In this document: positions 16,252-23,459 of the stretch, one piece after another
Layout: each line of letters starts with the position of its first letter
Numbering within the stretch: the first letter of the stretch is position 1
From: Thermococcus celericrescens
Lineage (GTDB): Archaea; Methanobacteriota_B; Thermococci; Thermococcales; Thermococcaceae
Length of the DNA stretch: 40,830 bases
NCBI RefSeq assembly: GCF_001484195.1
Contig: NZ_LLYW01000028.1
Span: forward strand, 1 to 40,830
Reading direction: 5' to 3'
The notes under the pieces: generated by a model
Databases searched by the model: none
What the model was told of the DNA's origin: nothing
Seen by the model: the letters and a program-made list of their open reading frames with translations, nothing else
Program-made: the position numbers and the translations under genes

Positions 16252-16384
16252 GGTAGCCGCAGTTCCTGCAGATGATTATCTTTACCTTGTGAGCCGTGAA
16301 ACCCCATTTGCTGTCTATCTTCCCCTCCTCAACCTTGAAATCCGTTCCGCCGCAGAGCGGGCAGACCAGCTGTCTCCTTTCCAT
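16232..16384 (-). CDS. Small zinc-ribbon protein, 3' end overlapped by the mobile element
   Basis: A 50-aa protein with two Cys pairs, CPLCGG (residues 8-13) and CRNCGY (39-44), separated by a lysine-rich beta segment (KWGFTAHKVKII): a small zinc ribbon of unknown role. The ATG overlaps the stop of the TraB-family gene as TGATG, so it is translationally coupled and is the third gene of the rnz operon. Its last codons (LTSSPY-stop) lie within the right end of TnpB element A: the antisense of GGAGGAGGTCAG encodes LTSS. The original C-terminus may have been longer or different. Confidence 0.7.
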   Translation of the reverse strand: MERRQLVCPLCGGTDFKVEEGKIDSKWGFTAHKVKIIICRNCGYLTSSPY

Positions 16385-17082
16385 CACACCCCCGTGGTCC
16401 AGTATGGTGAGAGGAATCTCCTTTCCCGGGCCCTATCGAGAAGGTGCTCTATCCCGGGCTTGTGGCCGAGGCCAACCACGGCTATAACCCGTGGCCTCTT
16501 AACCCCCCGGAGCTTCAGGTTCTCGACTATGGACACGAGGTTCCTCGCCATAACCTCGTTCCTCTCCTCGACCAGAACGCGGTAGAGGTAGGGATAGCGG
16601 CGCTTGAACTGCACCATCATGACCCTGTACTCGGCCATTGGGTCGGAGGGCTCGCCGAGCCTAACGGGCAGGAATATTCCCAGGGCTTCCAGGGCCATGA
16701 GAAGCTTCTCCCTCCCCGGGGCGGCGGCTATCTTGGAGAGTATGACGTTTATGTCCTCGTCTATGAGGTAGAGGGGGATACCAAGGGTTTGAGCGGCGCT
16801 TATAGCTGCTTTCATCTCCTCGCCGGGCTTCATCCCGAACTCCTCTCCCAGTCTCTCCTCGACCTTCGCGAGTGCGTAGTTTATCAATCCCTTCCTGCCG
16901 AAGCGCAGTGATTCCTCCAAAGTTAGCCGCCGGTTCTCGTTCATGGCTAAGAAGCGCGCCCTGTCGAGCTCTATCGCGACGGCATGGGGCCTCTCACCGA
17001 GTATCGTCCTGATCACCTCTTCCCTGCTCTTCGGCGAAACGTGCATCGTGCCTATGAGCTTGACGTAGCGAAGATAGCTCAT
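16384..17082 (-). CDS. TraB/PrgY-family protein
   Basis: TraB-domain protein (232 aa), a family distantly related to Tiki-type and EreA-like hydrolases; the archaeal role is unknown. It starts with KLIGTMHVSPKSREEV (the GTxH motif), continues with VAIELDRARF near residue 36 and LYLIDEDINV near 105, and ends with VIAVVGLGHKPGIEHLL near 205 (the conserved GxGHxxGI). These are the residues expected at the putative metal-dependent active site. Unlike longer archaeal members it lacks C-terminal membrane helices, so it should be cytoplasmic. Its ATG overlaps the rnz stop (ATGA), and its own stop overlaps the zinc-ribbon start. Confidence 0.8.
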   Translation of the reverse strand: MSYLRYVKLIGTMHVSPKSREEVIRTILGERPHAVAIELDRARFLAMNENRRLTLEESLRFGRKGLINYALAKVEERLGEEFGMKPGEEMKAAISAAQTLGIPLYLIDEDINVILSKIAAAPGREKLLMALEALGIFLPVRLGEPSDPMAEYRVMMVQFKRRYPYLYRVLVEERNEVMARNLVSIVENLKLRGVKRPRVIAVVGLGHKPGIEHLLDRARERRFLSPYWTTGV

Positions 17083-18023
17083 CCTCTCTCCTCCAGAAGG
17101 TTTCTCACGCTGAATTTGCCCGATTTAAACATCAAAAGGTCGAAGTCCCGCGGAACCACGAAGTCAACCCCGAACTCGCGGCATATTCGCGAGGCCTCGC
17201 TCAGGTACTCGTCGTAGGTGTAGCGGAAGGCCCTGTGGAAGAGGGCAAGGAGCTTAACCTTGGCCCTCCTGGCCGTCTCGCAGGTCTCCTCAACCGTCGA
17301 GTGATAGCTATCGCCCCTGTGGGCGGGATTCAGATAGGTTGCCTCGTGGATAAGCAGGTCTGCCCTCTCAGCGAAGAGCCTGACCCTTTCAGCGGGCTCG
17401 GTGTCGCCGGTGTAGACGACCTTGAGGCCCTTTCTCCTTGGCCCGGTGACGTCCTCGAGGCGGATTATCCGGCCGTTCCACTCGATTTGACCCTCCCGCT
17501 CGAGCTTCCCGAGTATCGGCCCCTCGCTCAGCCCGTACTCGGCGAGCTTCTCCGGGAGAAACTTTCCGCGCCTGTCCTTCTCCCTGAAGACGTAACCTAG
17601 GGCGGGAACGCCGTGCTCGACCTTGAAGCTCCAGATTTCGTAGTCCCCGAACTTCAGCCTCGTCTCGCCAAGCTCGTGGACGTGTATATCGAAACCCGGC
17701 CTGAAGAAGCCGCTCTGGAGAAAGTGCTGGACGAACTCGAATGTGTACTTGGGGCCGTAAATGTGGAGGGGTTTTTCCCTGTCCCAGAGGTTCATCGTCT
17801 GTATCAAGGCGGCCAGGCCAAGGTAGTGGTCGCCGTGGAAGTGGGTGATGAAGATCTTCTCCACCTTCATCGGACTGAGTTTAGCGGTGTTCATCTGCCT
17901 CATCGTGCCCTCTCCGACGTCGAAGAGTATAACCTCGCCCTTGTAGCGGAGCGCTATGGCCGGAACGTTTCTCTCTCTGGTGGGCATTATGCCGCCCGTG
18001 CCAAGGAAAATCACTTCAAGCAT
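17079..18023 (-). CDS. rnz: Ribonuclease Z (tRNA 3' endonuclease)
   Basis: Metallo-beta-lactamase-fold endonuclease (314 aa) that cuts pre-tRNA after the discriminator base, as a dimer with two zinc ions. Motifs: FLGTGGIMPTRERN at residues 6-19, the zinc motif HFHGDH at 61-66, the PxKxxxF-type region PMKVEKIFI just before it, an exosite-like region near 100-180, YTGDTEP and LIHEATY near 210-240, and a final ALFHRAFRY His. ATG 18023 is preferred because a minus-strand TATA (GTTTTTAATC, 18044-18053) lies only 25 nt upstream, which implies a leaderless mRNA. ATG 18029 and GTG 18038 are in-frame alternatives. It is the first gene of an operon with the TraB-family protein and a zinc ribbon, and is divergent from the TPR gene. 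Confidence 0.93.
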   Translation of the reverse strand: MLEVIFLGTGGIMPTRERNVPAIALRYKGEVILFDVGEGTMRQMNTAKLSPMKVEKIFITHFHGDHYLGLAALIQTMNLWDREKPLHIYGPKYTFEFVQHFLQSGFFRPGFDIHVHELGETRLKFGDYEIWSFKVEHGVPALGYVFREKDRRGKFLPEKLAEYGLSEGPILGKLEREGQIEWNGRIIRLEDVTGPRRKGLKVVYTGDTEPAERVRLFAERADLLIHEATYLNPAHRGDSYHSTVEETCETARRAKVKLLALFHRAFRYTYDEYLSEASRICREFGVDFVVPRDFDLLMFKSGKFSVRNLLEERG

Positions 18024-18111
18024 GTTCATAGTTTCCACGCGGAGATTAAAAACCTAAGCATGCCAAACGTTAAATACTTCCGGACGGCTAATTATTCTGA
18101 GGTGTTCTGAG

Positions 18112-19071
18112 ATGGAGGAGATTCTGAAGGCAATCGAGGAAAAGGACTGCAAAAAGGTCGCAGACCTTCTGTACCACAGGGTTGACGAGCTGGGCGACGA
18201 GGAGCTTAAAGAGGTTCTCGAGAAGGCCGAAAAGCTCGCCCTGGAGTGTAGAGACTTTGAACTTTACAAGCTCACCGTTTACTACTTCAGCGAGCTTCTG
18301 GGGATTGACAAGCTGAGCGAGTTTGAGAAGCTGGTCGAAGAGGAAGACACCTTTGAGATTAAGTTCGAGCTGGCGGATCTGTACTACCTCATTGGGGAGC
18401 TTGAGAAGAGCTTCGACCTCCACCGCTCCCTCCTGGAAGAGGAAACCGCAAGGGGCAACAAAGAGAACGTGGCAAAGGTGTATTACAGTATGGCCCTCAT
18501 CCACGAGGAGCTTCAGGAGTACGAGAAGGCAATCGAGCTAATGGAAAAAGCAAAGGACATCTACAAAGAACTCGGAAAAGAGGAGGAGATTCTCAGAATA
18601 GACATACACAGGGCCTACGTGGTATTCGAGGCGGGTGAGACCTACGAGGCAAAGGCCATGCTTGCAGGACTGCTCCCGCTGGCGGAGGACAAAAAAGACC
18701 TTCTCGTGGAGATACACCTGAGCTTCGAGGAAATATTCGAGGAGGACGAGAACTACGAGGCCGCTTTGCAGGAGTGTCTCTACGCCCTCGTCAACGCCAG
18801 AGGCTCGGACTATGAGGACGTGGCCTTCGGCTCACTGATGGATATCCTCTGGCAGCTGATGCTCGAAGACGATTTCGAGACGGTTTACCTTCACATGGAC
18901 ATGTTCGCCAGGGCGCTCCCGGAGCTGAGCGACTTCTTTGAGGCGGTGAAGGCCATAGCACTTTACAAGGACGGCAAAATAGAGGGAGAAGAGGCGAGCA
19001 AAGCCCTGGAAAAGGTCAAGGACCCGCGCCTGCTCGACCTTCTGGAGTTCCTCGGCGAGGCGGAGCTCTGA
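18112..19071 (+). CDS. TPR-repeat protein
   Basis: Soluble, very acidic, all-helical protein of 319 aa with tetratricopeptide-like repeats, best seen at residues about 120-165 (VAKVYYSMALIHEELQEYEK, then AIELMEKAKDIYKELG). Flanking helices of the same length suggest six to eight repeats over the whole chain. TPR proteins are protein-interaction scaffolds; the partner is unknown. A GAGGTG site precedes the ATG by 7 nt, and a TATA-like GTTAAATAC lies about 40 nt upstream in the short divergent gap with rnz. No enzyme motif is seen. Confidence 0.75.
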   Translation: MEEILKAIEEKDCKKVADLLYHRVDELGDEELKEVLEKAEKLALECRDFELYKLTVYYFSELLGIDKLSEFEKLVEEEDTFEIKFELADLYYLIGELEKSFDLHRSLLEEETARGNKENVAKVYYSMALIHEELQEYEKAIELMEKAKDIYKELGKEEEILRIDIHRAYVVFEAGETYEAKAMLAGLLPLAEDKKDLLVEIHLSFEEIFEEDENYEAALQECLYALVNARGSDYEDVAFGSLMDILWQLMLEDDFETVYLHMDMFARALPELSDFFEAVKAIALYKDGKIEGEEASKALEKVKDPRLLDLLEFLGEAEL

Positions 19072-19099
19072 TTTCCCTTTTATCTTCTCCCAGAACCAG

Positions 19100-19113
19100 T
19101 GTGCATATGCACA
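19100..19113 (+). promoter_or_regulatory. 14-bp perfect palindrome upstream of the NifX-like promoter
   Basis: TGTGCATATGCACA is a perfect palindrome that ends 2 nt before the TATA element GCTTTATATG (19115-19124), that is, at the BRE. A dimeric activator or a repressor competing with TFB could bind there. The regulator is unknown, and the site is absent from the otherwise similar TDT promoter. Confidence 0.45.
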
Positions 19114-19124
19114 AGCTTTATATG

Positions 19125-19138
19125 TGAAGGTTTTTTCA
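19125..19138 (+). promoter_or_regulatory. Operator-like inverted repeat in the NifX-like promoter
   Basis: TGAAGGTTTTTTCA (TGAA-n6-TTCA) lies immediately after the TATA box and 17 nt before the ATG. The same motif occupies the same position in the next promoter (19558-19571). The position between TATA and transcription start suggests repression. Confidence 0.5.
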
Positions 19139-19154
19139 TAATAGTGGTGATCCC

Positions 19155-19529
19155 ATGAGAATCGCGGTTCCCCTGAAGGATGGGAGAGGGCTGGAGAGCG
19201 AGGTCTGCGAACACTTCGGCCGGGCGAAATATTTCGCGTTCGTTGAGGTTGATGATGGCACCATCAAGGGCGCTGAAGTCGTCGAGGTTCCCTTCGAAGA
19301 GCACGGCCCTGGAGACATTCCAAACTTCGTGAAGGAGCACGGCGGCGAGGTCGTTTTGGCCTACGGCATGGGCAGGAAGGCCATGGCATACTTCGAGAGC
19401 CTTGGGATAACCGTCGTTACCGGGGCCTACGGAAGGGTTAAAGACGTCGTTGAGGCCTTCATACACCAGGTTCTTGAAGTTGACCCACACTGGAAAGAGC
19501 GGATAGAGGCCACCAAGCACGGCCACTGA
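19155..19529 (+). CDS. NifX/NifB-type iron-molybdenum cofactor-binding domain protein
   Basis: Single-domain protein (124 aa) of the dinitrogenase iron-molybdenum-cofactor-binding family: MRIAVPLKDGRGLESEVCEH at the start, the conserved HFGRAKYFAFVEV, then VLAYGMGRKAMAYFESLGI and VVTGAYGRVKDVVEAF. Family members bind metal or Fe-S clusters; in non-diazotrophic archaea the role is unknown. His-rich ends (WKERIEATKHGH) could also bind metal. It has its own promoter and a GGTGA site 4 nt before the ATG. The neighbouring TDT transporter has nearly the same promoter, so the two are probably co-regulated. No nitrogenase genes are seen in the window. Confidence 0.85.
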   Translation: MRIAVPLKDGRGLESEVCEHFGRAKYFAFVEVDDGTIKGAEVVEVPFEEHGPGDIPNFVKEHGGEVVLAYGMGRKAMAYFESLGITVVTGAYGRVKDVVEAFIHQVLEVDPHWKERIEATKHGH

Positions 19530-19557
19530 ACCCCTAATCCGTGGCAAAGCTTTTAAA

Positions 19558-19571
19558 TGAAATTTTTTTCA
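19558..19571 (+). promoter_or_regulatory. Operator-like inverted repeat in the TDT transporter promoter
   Basis: TGAAATTTTTTTCA overlaps the end of the TATA element GCTTTTAAAT (19549-19558) and lies 18 nt before the ATG at 19589. It matches the repeat at 19125-19138 in both sequence (TGAA-n6-TTCA, T-rich centre) and spacing. Confidence 0.5.
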
Positions 19572-19588
19572 TTCAATCTGGTGGTCTC

Positions 19589-20611
19589 ATGGGAATCAAA
19601 GACTTCGCGCCGAGCTGGTTCGCGAGCGTCATGGGCACAGGAGCTTTGGCGCTTGTGAGCAAAGCTTACTCCTCGAAGCTCCCAATCATCAAAAGTTTCG
19701 CCGGGTTCCTCGTTTATCTTAACACCGTCCTCTTCTTCGTTCTGCTGATTCCGTGGGTTCTCAGATGGATCAAATACAGGGAGAACGCTCTGGCGGATCT
19801 GCACCATCCAGTCCTCGGCAATTTCTACGGGACGATAGCCATTGCAATGCTCGTGCTCTCCGCGGACTACCTCACAATCCTCGGGAATACAAGTGTGGCA
19901 TGGACCTTCTGGCTCGCCGGGACACCGCTGACGATATTCTTCGCCCTGCTGATTCCATACCTTGTCTTCACGAGTGAAGGCGTGGATACCAAGGCCATAA
20001 CGCCCGCCTGGTTCATCCCGCCTGTTGGGTTGATAGTAATTCCCATCAGCGGGGCCAAGCTCATGGCTCTCTCCTCGGGAACCGTGAAGGAACTTATGAC
20101 CTTCATCAACTACTTCGCCTGGGGCGCGGGCTTTTTCCTCTACTTAGCCCTCCTCGCGATAGTGTTCTACCGCTTCATAAAGCACGAGCCGATGCCCTGC
20201 GGAATCGCTCCGTCAATTTGGATTAACCTTGGACCAATAGGAGCGGGCACGAGCACCCTCTACGCCCTCATCAAGGCCAGCGACTTCATAAATCTCGAGG
20301 AACCTTTCTTAGTCTTTGGTCTAATATTTTGGGGCTTTGGCGTCTGGTGGTTTGCCATGGCAGTAATCTTAACGCTCCACTATGTCAGAAAGCTCAACCT
20401 GCCCTACAGCCTTGCTTGGTGGGCCTTCATCTTCCCCTTTGGAGCCTACGTGAGTGCCACATACAACGTTGGAACGACGTTCGGAATAGGTGCAATCATT
20501 AACTTTGGCTTCGCCATGTACTGGCTGCTCCTGGCGATGTGGCTGGTAACAGGGGCTTTGACGCTGAAGAACTTCGTCTTCAGAAGGAGAGCGCGACGAG
20601 CAGCGTCTTAA
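19589..20611 (+). CDS. TDT/TehA-SLAC1-family transporter
   Basis: Integral membrane protein (340 aa) with ten hydrophobic segments, of the tellurite-resistance/dicarboxylate transporter family, which includes malate transporters, SLAC1 anion channels and the sulfite pump Ssu1. It begins MGIKDFAPSWFASVMGTGAL, the typical first-helix motif, and contains SIWINLGPIGAGTSTLYAL near residue 205, matching the conserved helix 7 region. ATG 19589 is set by GGTGGT 4 nt upstream and a TATA centre 35 nt upstream; the longer frame from 19541 starts upstream of the TATA box. The substrate is not certain. The adjacent TauE/SafE permease hints at a sulfur oxyanion. The 3' end overlaps the convergent TauE/SafE gene by 32 bp. 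Confidence 0.8.
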   Translation: MGIKDFAPSWFASVMGTGALALVSKAYSSKLPIIKSFAGFLVYLNTVLFFVLLIPWVLRWIKYRENALADLHHPVLGNFYGTIAIAMLVLSADYLTILGNTSVAWTFWLAGTPLTIFFALLIPYLVFTSEGVDTKAITPAWFIPPVGLIVIPISGAKLMALSSGTVKELMTFINYFAWGAGFFLYLALLAIVFYRFIKHEPMPCGIAPSIWINLGPIGAGTSTLYALIKASDFINLEEPFLVFGLIFWGFGVWWFAMAVILTLHYVRKLNLPYSLAWWAFIFPFGAYVSATYNVGTTFGIGAIINFGFAMYWLLLAMWLVTGALTLKNFVFRRRARRAAS

Positions 20612-21317
20612 TCGCTATGACGTACATTATCGCCCCTATCACTTTTTTAACATGTTCTGAGCTCATTTTGGAATGCATCAGATGCGTTCCAAACCAGCCC
20701 CCGGCTATGGCAGGAACCGAGACCCAGAGGAGAAGGCTCCAGTCGAGGGTTCCCATACCCCAGTAGGTTAGGAAGCCGCTGAAAGATGAGAAGAAGACGA
20801 CGAGGGCTGTAGTTGCGGCAACTTTCTTGGGCTCATGACCGAGGAGGATAAGGGCAGGGCTTATTATCCCGCCGCCCCCGACGCCCAGCAGTCCCCCGAG
20901 GAATCCTGCGATTCCGCCGATGAGAATGCCTTCAACCGTACCTTTACCGCTTCCCCTCGCCTTTGGCCTGAAGAAGAGCATCATGGTTCCCGAGTAGAGG
21001 AGGAAGCCCACAAAGACAACGAGAACGGCCCTGTGGGGGACGAACTTTCCGGAGTAGGCCCCGACGGGAGCCATGAGCGTCGCGAGGAGGAGTATTGGAA
21101 GGCCGAAGCGGACGTCGAGTTTTCCAGCCTTGAGGTTCCTGACCGTTGCAGAGAGCATCGAGAGGGTGTTTATGAAGAGACCGGTTGGCTTGGCGCTCAT
21201 CAACGGGATTCCAAGCCAGCCCATAACCGGAACTATCGCTATCGCCGAGCCTACTCCCCCTATCGAGAAGACAACGCTGAGGACAAAGGCTATGAGGGCT
21301 AACTCCGGGTAGTTCGT
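20580..21317 (-). CDS. TauE/SafE-family permease with apparent ACG start
   Basis: Sulfite/sulfonate-exporter-type permease, about 245 aa and eight hydrophobic segments. Two half repeats are visible: SIGGVGSAIAIVPVMGWLGI near the N-terminus and GGLLGVGGGGIISPALIL near residue 133, each the glycine-rich motif of the family. The first ATG in frame (21224) would remove the whole first helix. No ATG, GTG or TTG occurs between it and the upstream stop. An ACG at 21317-21315 (ACG AAC TAC CCG GAG) sits 6 nt after a GGTGA site and 38 nt from a TATA box (minus-strand GTTTTAATTA, 21351-21360), the standard spacing in this genome. It is therefore either a non-ATG start or a start codon lost by one T-to-C change. 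Confidence 0.75.
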   Translation of the reverse strand, partial: TNYPELALIAFVLSVVFSIGGVGSAIAIVPVMGWLGIPLMSAKPTGLFINTLSMLSATVRNLKAGKLDVRFGLPILLLATLMAPVGAYSGKFVPHRAVLVVFVGFLLYSGTMMLFFRPKARGSGKGTVEGILIGGIAGFLGGLLGVGGGGIISPALILLGHEPKKVAATTALVVFFSSFSGFLTYWGMGTLDWSLLLWVSVPAIAGGWFGTHLMHSKMSSEHVKKVIGAIMYVIAIKTLLVALSF

Positions 21318-21364
21318 TTTAGGTCACCCAAATAAAATGAGAAGAGCCTCTAATTAAAACTTTT

Positions 21365-22113
21365 TCATGCATCTGGGCAGAGCAGTCCCTGCTCACAGCG
21401 GTTCACCTCGAGTTGCACTGTGACGTGGGTTACTCCATACTTCTTCAGAATCTTCTCGACCTCATCAATGATACACTGAGCCTCGCTTAGGGACATGTCA
21501 TTCACAGCAACGTGGCACTCGAAGTGTATCTCCTTCTCTCCAATGCGCCATGCATGGAAGTGGTGAGCATTTTTAACGCCAGGGATCGATTCGATTTCTG
21601 CCTTTATTGCATCGAAGTCGAGTTCGGGCGATGCTTCCATGAGAACCTCAACGCTTTCTTTCAGGATATCGTAGCCCTCGCGGAGGATGTAGAGGGAAAT
21701 GAACACGTGACAAGGAGGTCTATCCAGACGAGGTCGTAGTATCGTATAGCCAGACCACCTGCCACTACAGCCACAGAAGACAGCGTGTCGCTCATGAGGT
21801 GAAGGTAAGCGGAGCGGACGTTGATGCTCTCGTGAGCATGCTCGTGGAGGAGGAGAACGAGGAGGAGGTTAGCCAGAAGTCCAATAACCGCCACCACAAG
21901 CATGAGCGCTGTGTCTATTGGATTGGGGTCCCTGAAGCGCTTGTAGGCCTCCACGAGCAGGAATAGTGCAACGCCGACGAGGGAGTCACTCAGAAGGGCC
22001 AAGCTGCCGGAGAGAATTCCACCTATGACCTCAGCTATTGTAATGACAAAGTTCAGGATTATGGAGAAGACCATACGGGATTTCATGGCCCCGTGGGAGT
22101 GTTTGTGTTACAT
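21365..22113 (-). pseudogene. CDF-family cation efflux protein, inactivated by three lesions
   Basis: Remnant of a CzcD-like cation diffusion facilitator (Zn/Mn/Co export). The original ATG at 22113 is followed at once by TAA; in frame after it comes the His-rich HKHSHGAMKSRMVF expected of a CDF N-terminus. After SLALLSDSL the sequence jumps to VGVALFLLVEAYKRF (about 21980), losing roughly 45-50 residues, including the HxxxD metal site of helix 2. The helix 5 site HLMSD remains. Near 21706 one base is missing, so WIDLLVT and the expected FISLYILREGYDIL lie in different frames. The C-terminal cytoplasmic domain (VKNAHHFHAWRIGEKEIHFE) is intact to 21365. Even from internal ATG 22086 no functional transporter could be made. 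Confidence 0.85.
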
Positions 22114-22201
22114 TTCTCTCCCTGAGAGGGATCTTATTGGAGACTTAAAAGCCTTTTGAGGTCAGAATTGGGAAGTTTAATCCCTGGTAATGGAAGACAT
22201 A

Positions 22202-22218
22202 AACATAGGGTTAAAAAC
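22202..22218 (+). promoter_or_regulatory. Extended SurR-type site upstream of hypA
   Basis: AACATAGGGTTAAAAAC matches GTTn3AACn5GTT perfectly in reverse orientation. It lies just upstream of the TATA element CCTTTTTAAGG (22223-22234), the activator position reported for hydrogenase-related SurR targets. The TATA centre is 36 nt from the hypA ATG. Confidence 0.75.
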
Positions 22219-22263
22219 TCAACCCTTTTTAAGGATAGCACTGAAAAAGTTGGTGGTGATACC

Positions 22264-22683
22264 ATGCACGAGTGGGCACTCGCCGATGGGATAGTTAGAA
22301 CAGCCCTGGATTACGCACAAAACGAAGGCGCGTCTAAGCTCCTCGCCGTTCAGGTCGTTCTCGGCGAACTTCAGGACGTCAACGCCGAGATAGTCGAGTT
22401 CGCGATGAAGGAGCTCCTCAAGGGGACCATTGGAGAAGGGGCAGAGATAGAGTTCGTGGAGGAGGAGGCCGTTTTTAAATGCAGGGACTGCGGCCATGAG
22501 TGGAAGCTTAAAGAGGTCAAAGGAAACTTCGACGAGCGCATAAAGGAGGACATACACTTTATTCCTGAGGTTGTGCACGCCTTCCTCGCCTGTCCGAAGT
22601 GCGGCAGCAGGGACTTTGAGGTGGTCAAGGGTAGGGGAGTTTACATAAGCGGCATAAAGATCGAGAAGGAGGGGGAGGCATGA
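22264..22683 (+). CDS. hypA: Hydrogenase nickel-insertion accessory protein HypA
   Basis: HypA (139 aa, the usual length) delivers nickel to the large subunit of NiFe hydrogenase, working with HypB. The nickel-binding N-terminus MHEWALADGI shows the conserved His2-Glu3. The zinc domain has CRDCGHEW (near residue 73) and CPKCGSRDFE (near 110). Between them is an insertion (EVKGNFDERIKEDIHFIPEV) typical of Thermococcales HypA. ATG 22264 is chosen over the longer frame because MHE is obligatory, a GGTGGTGA site lies just upstream, and the TATA spacing is 36 nt. The stop overlaps hypB (ATGA). It is the first gene of the hypA-hypB-hycI group under a SurR-type site. Confidence 0.97.
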   Translation: MHEWALADGIVRTALDYAQNEGASKLLAVQVVLGELQDVNAEIVEFAMKELLKGTIGEGAEIEFVEEEAVFKCRDCGHEWKLKEVKGNFDERIKEDIHFIPEVVHAFLACPKCGSRDFEVVKGRGVYISGIKIEKEGEA

Positions 22684-23411
22684 TAAGCATAGACCCGCGC
22701 GTCAAGGGCATAGAGGGCAGGCTTGAGAATGTGAAGCGCATAATTCCAGTCGTCAGTGGGAAGGGCGGAGTTGGCAAGTCGCTCGTCTCCACCACGCTGG
22801 CCCTTGTCTTGGCAGAGAAGGGTTACAAAGTCGGCCTTCTCGACCTCGACTTCCACGGCGCGAGCGACCACGTTATCCTCGGCTTCGAGCCAAAGGAGTT
22901 CCCGGAGGAGGAGTACGGGGTAATCCCTCCGACGGTTCACGGGATAAAGTTCATGAGCATCGTCTACTACTCCGAGGACAAGCCGACGCCCATGAGGGGT
23001 ATGGAGGTCAGCGACGCCCTCATAGAACTCCTCACAATAACCCGCTGGGACGAGCTGGACTACCTCATCATAGACATGCCGCCCGGCCTTGGAGACCAGT
23101 TCCTCGACGTCATGCGCTTCCTCAAGAAGGGTGAATTCATCGTGGTGGCAACACCGTCAAAGCTGGCCATTAACGTCGTCAGAAAGCTCATCGAGGTTCT
23201 GAGGGAGAGGGAATACAAAATCCTCGGAATCGTCGAGAATCTTAAGCTGGACGAGGAGAAAGACATAGAGGAGCTGGCAAAGAGGTTTGACGTGCCCTAC
23301 CTAACCGGCATACCGCTGTACAGGGACCTGGAAGACAAGATAGGGAAGCCCGATGAGTTCCTGAGGACGGCCTTCGCGGAGAGGATACGGGAGGTCGCGG
23401 AGAGGATTTAG
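22680..23411 (+). CDS. hypB: Mrp/MinD-type HypB ATPase for nickel insertion
   Basis: P-loop ATPase (243 aa) of the Mrp/MinD class, which in Thermococcales takes the place of the GTPase HypB and forms an ATP-dependent complex with HypA. The deviant Walker A VSGKGGVGKSLVSTTLA begins near residue 24; the switch region LLDLDFHGASDHVILG is near 57; Walker B-like LIIDMPPGLGDQFLD is near 125. CxxC motifs of Fe-S carrier Mrp proteins are absent, which favours the nickel role. Its start overlaps the hypA stop, in keeping with a co-translated pair. Confidence 0.93.
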   Translation: MISIDPRVKGIEGRLENVKRIIPVVSGKGGVGKSLVSTTLALVLAEKGYKVGLLDLDFHGASDHVILGFEPKEFPEEEYGVIPPTVHGIKFMSIVYYSEDKPTPMRGMEVSDALIELLTITRWDELDYLIIDMPPGLGDQFLDVMRFLKKGEFIVVATPSKLAINVVRKLIEVLREREYKILGIVENLKLDEEKDIEELAKRFDVPYLTGIPLYRDLEDKIGKPDEFLRTAFAERIREVAERI

Positions 23412-23459
23412 CGAAGGGTTTTTCTTTTCTTCATCCTAAAGCCCGTTAAAGGTGAAACT

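Noticed and set aside
16289-16911. Plus-strand ORFs opposite the TraB-family gene
   Set aside because: Antisense to a well-supported gene with conserved motifs; no start signals.
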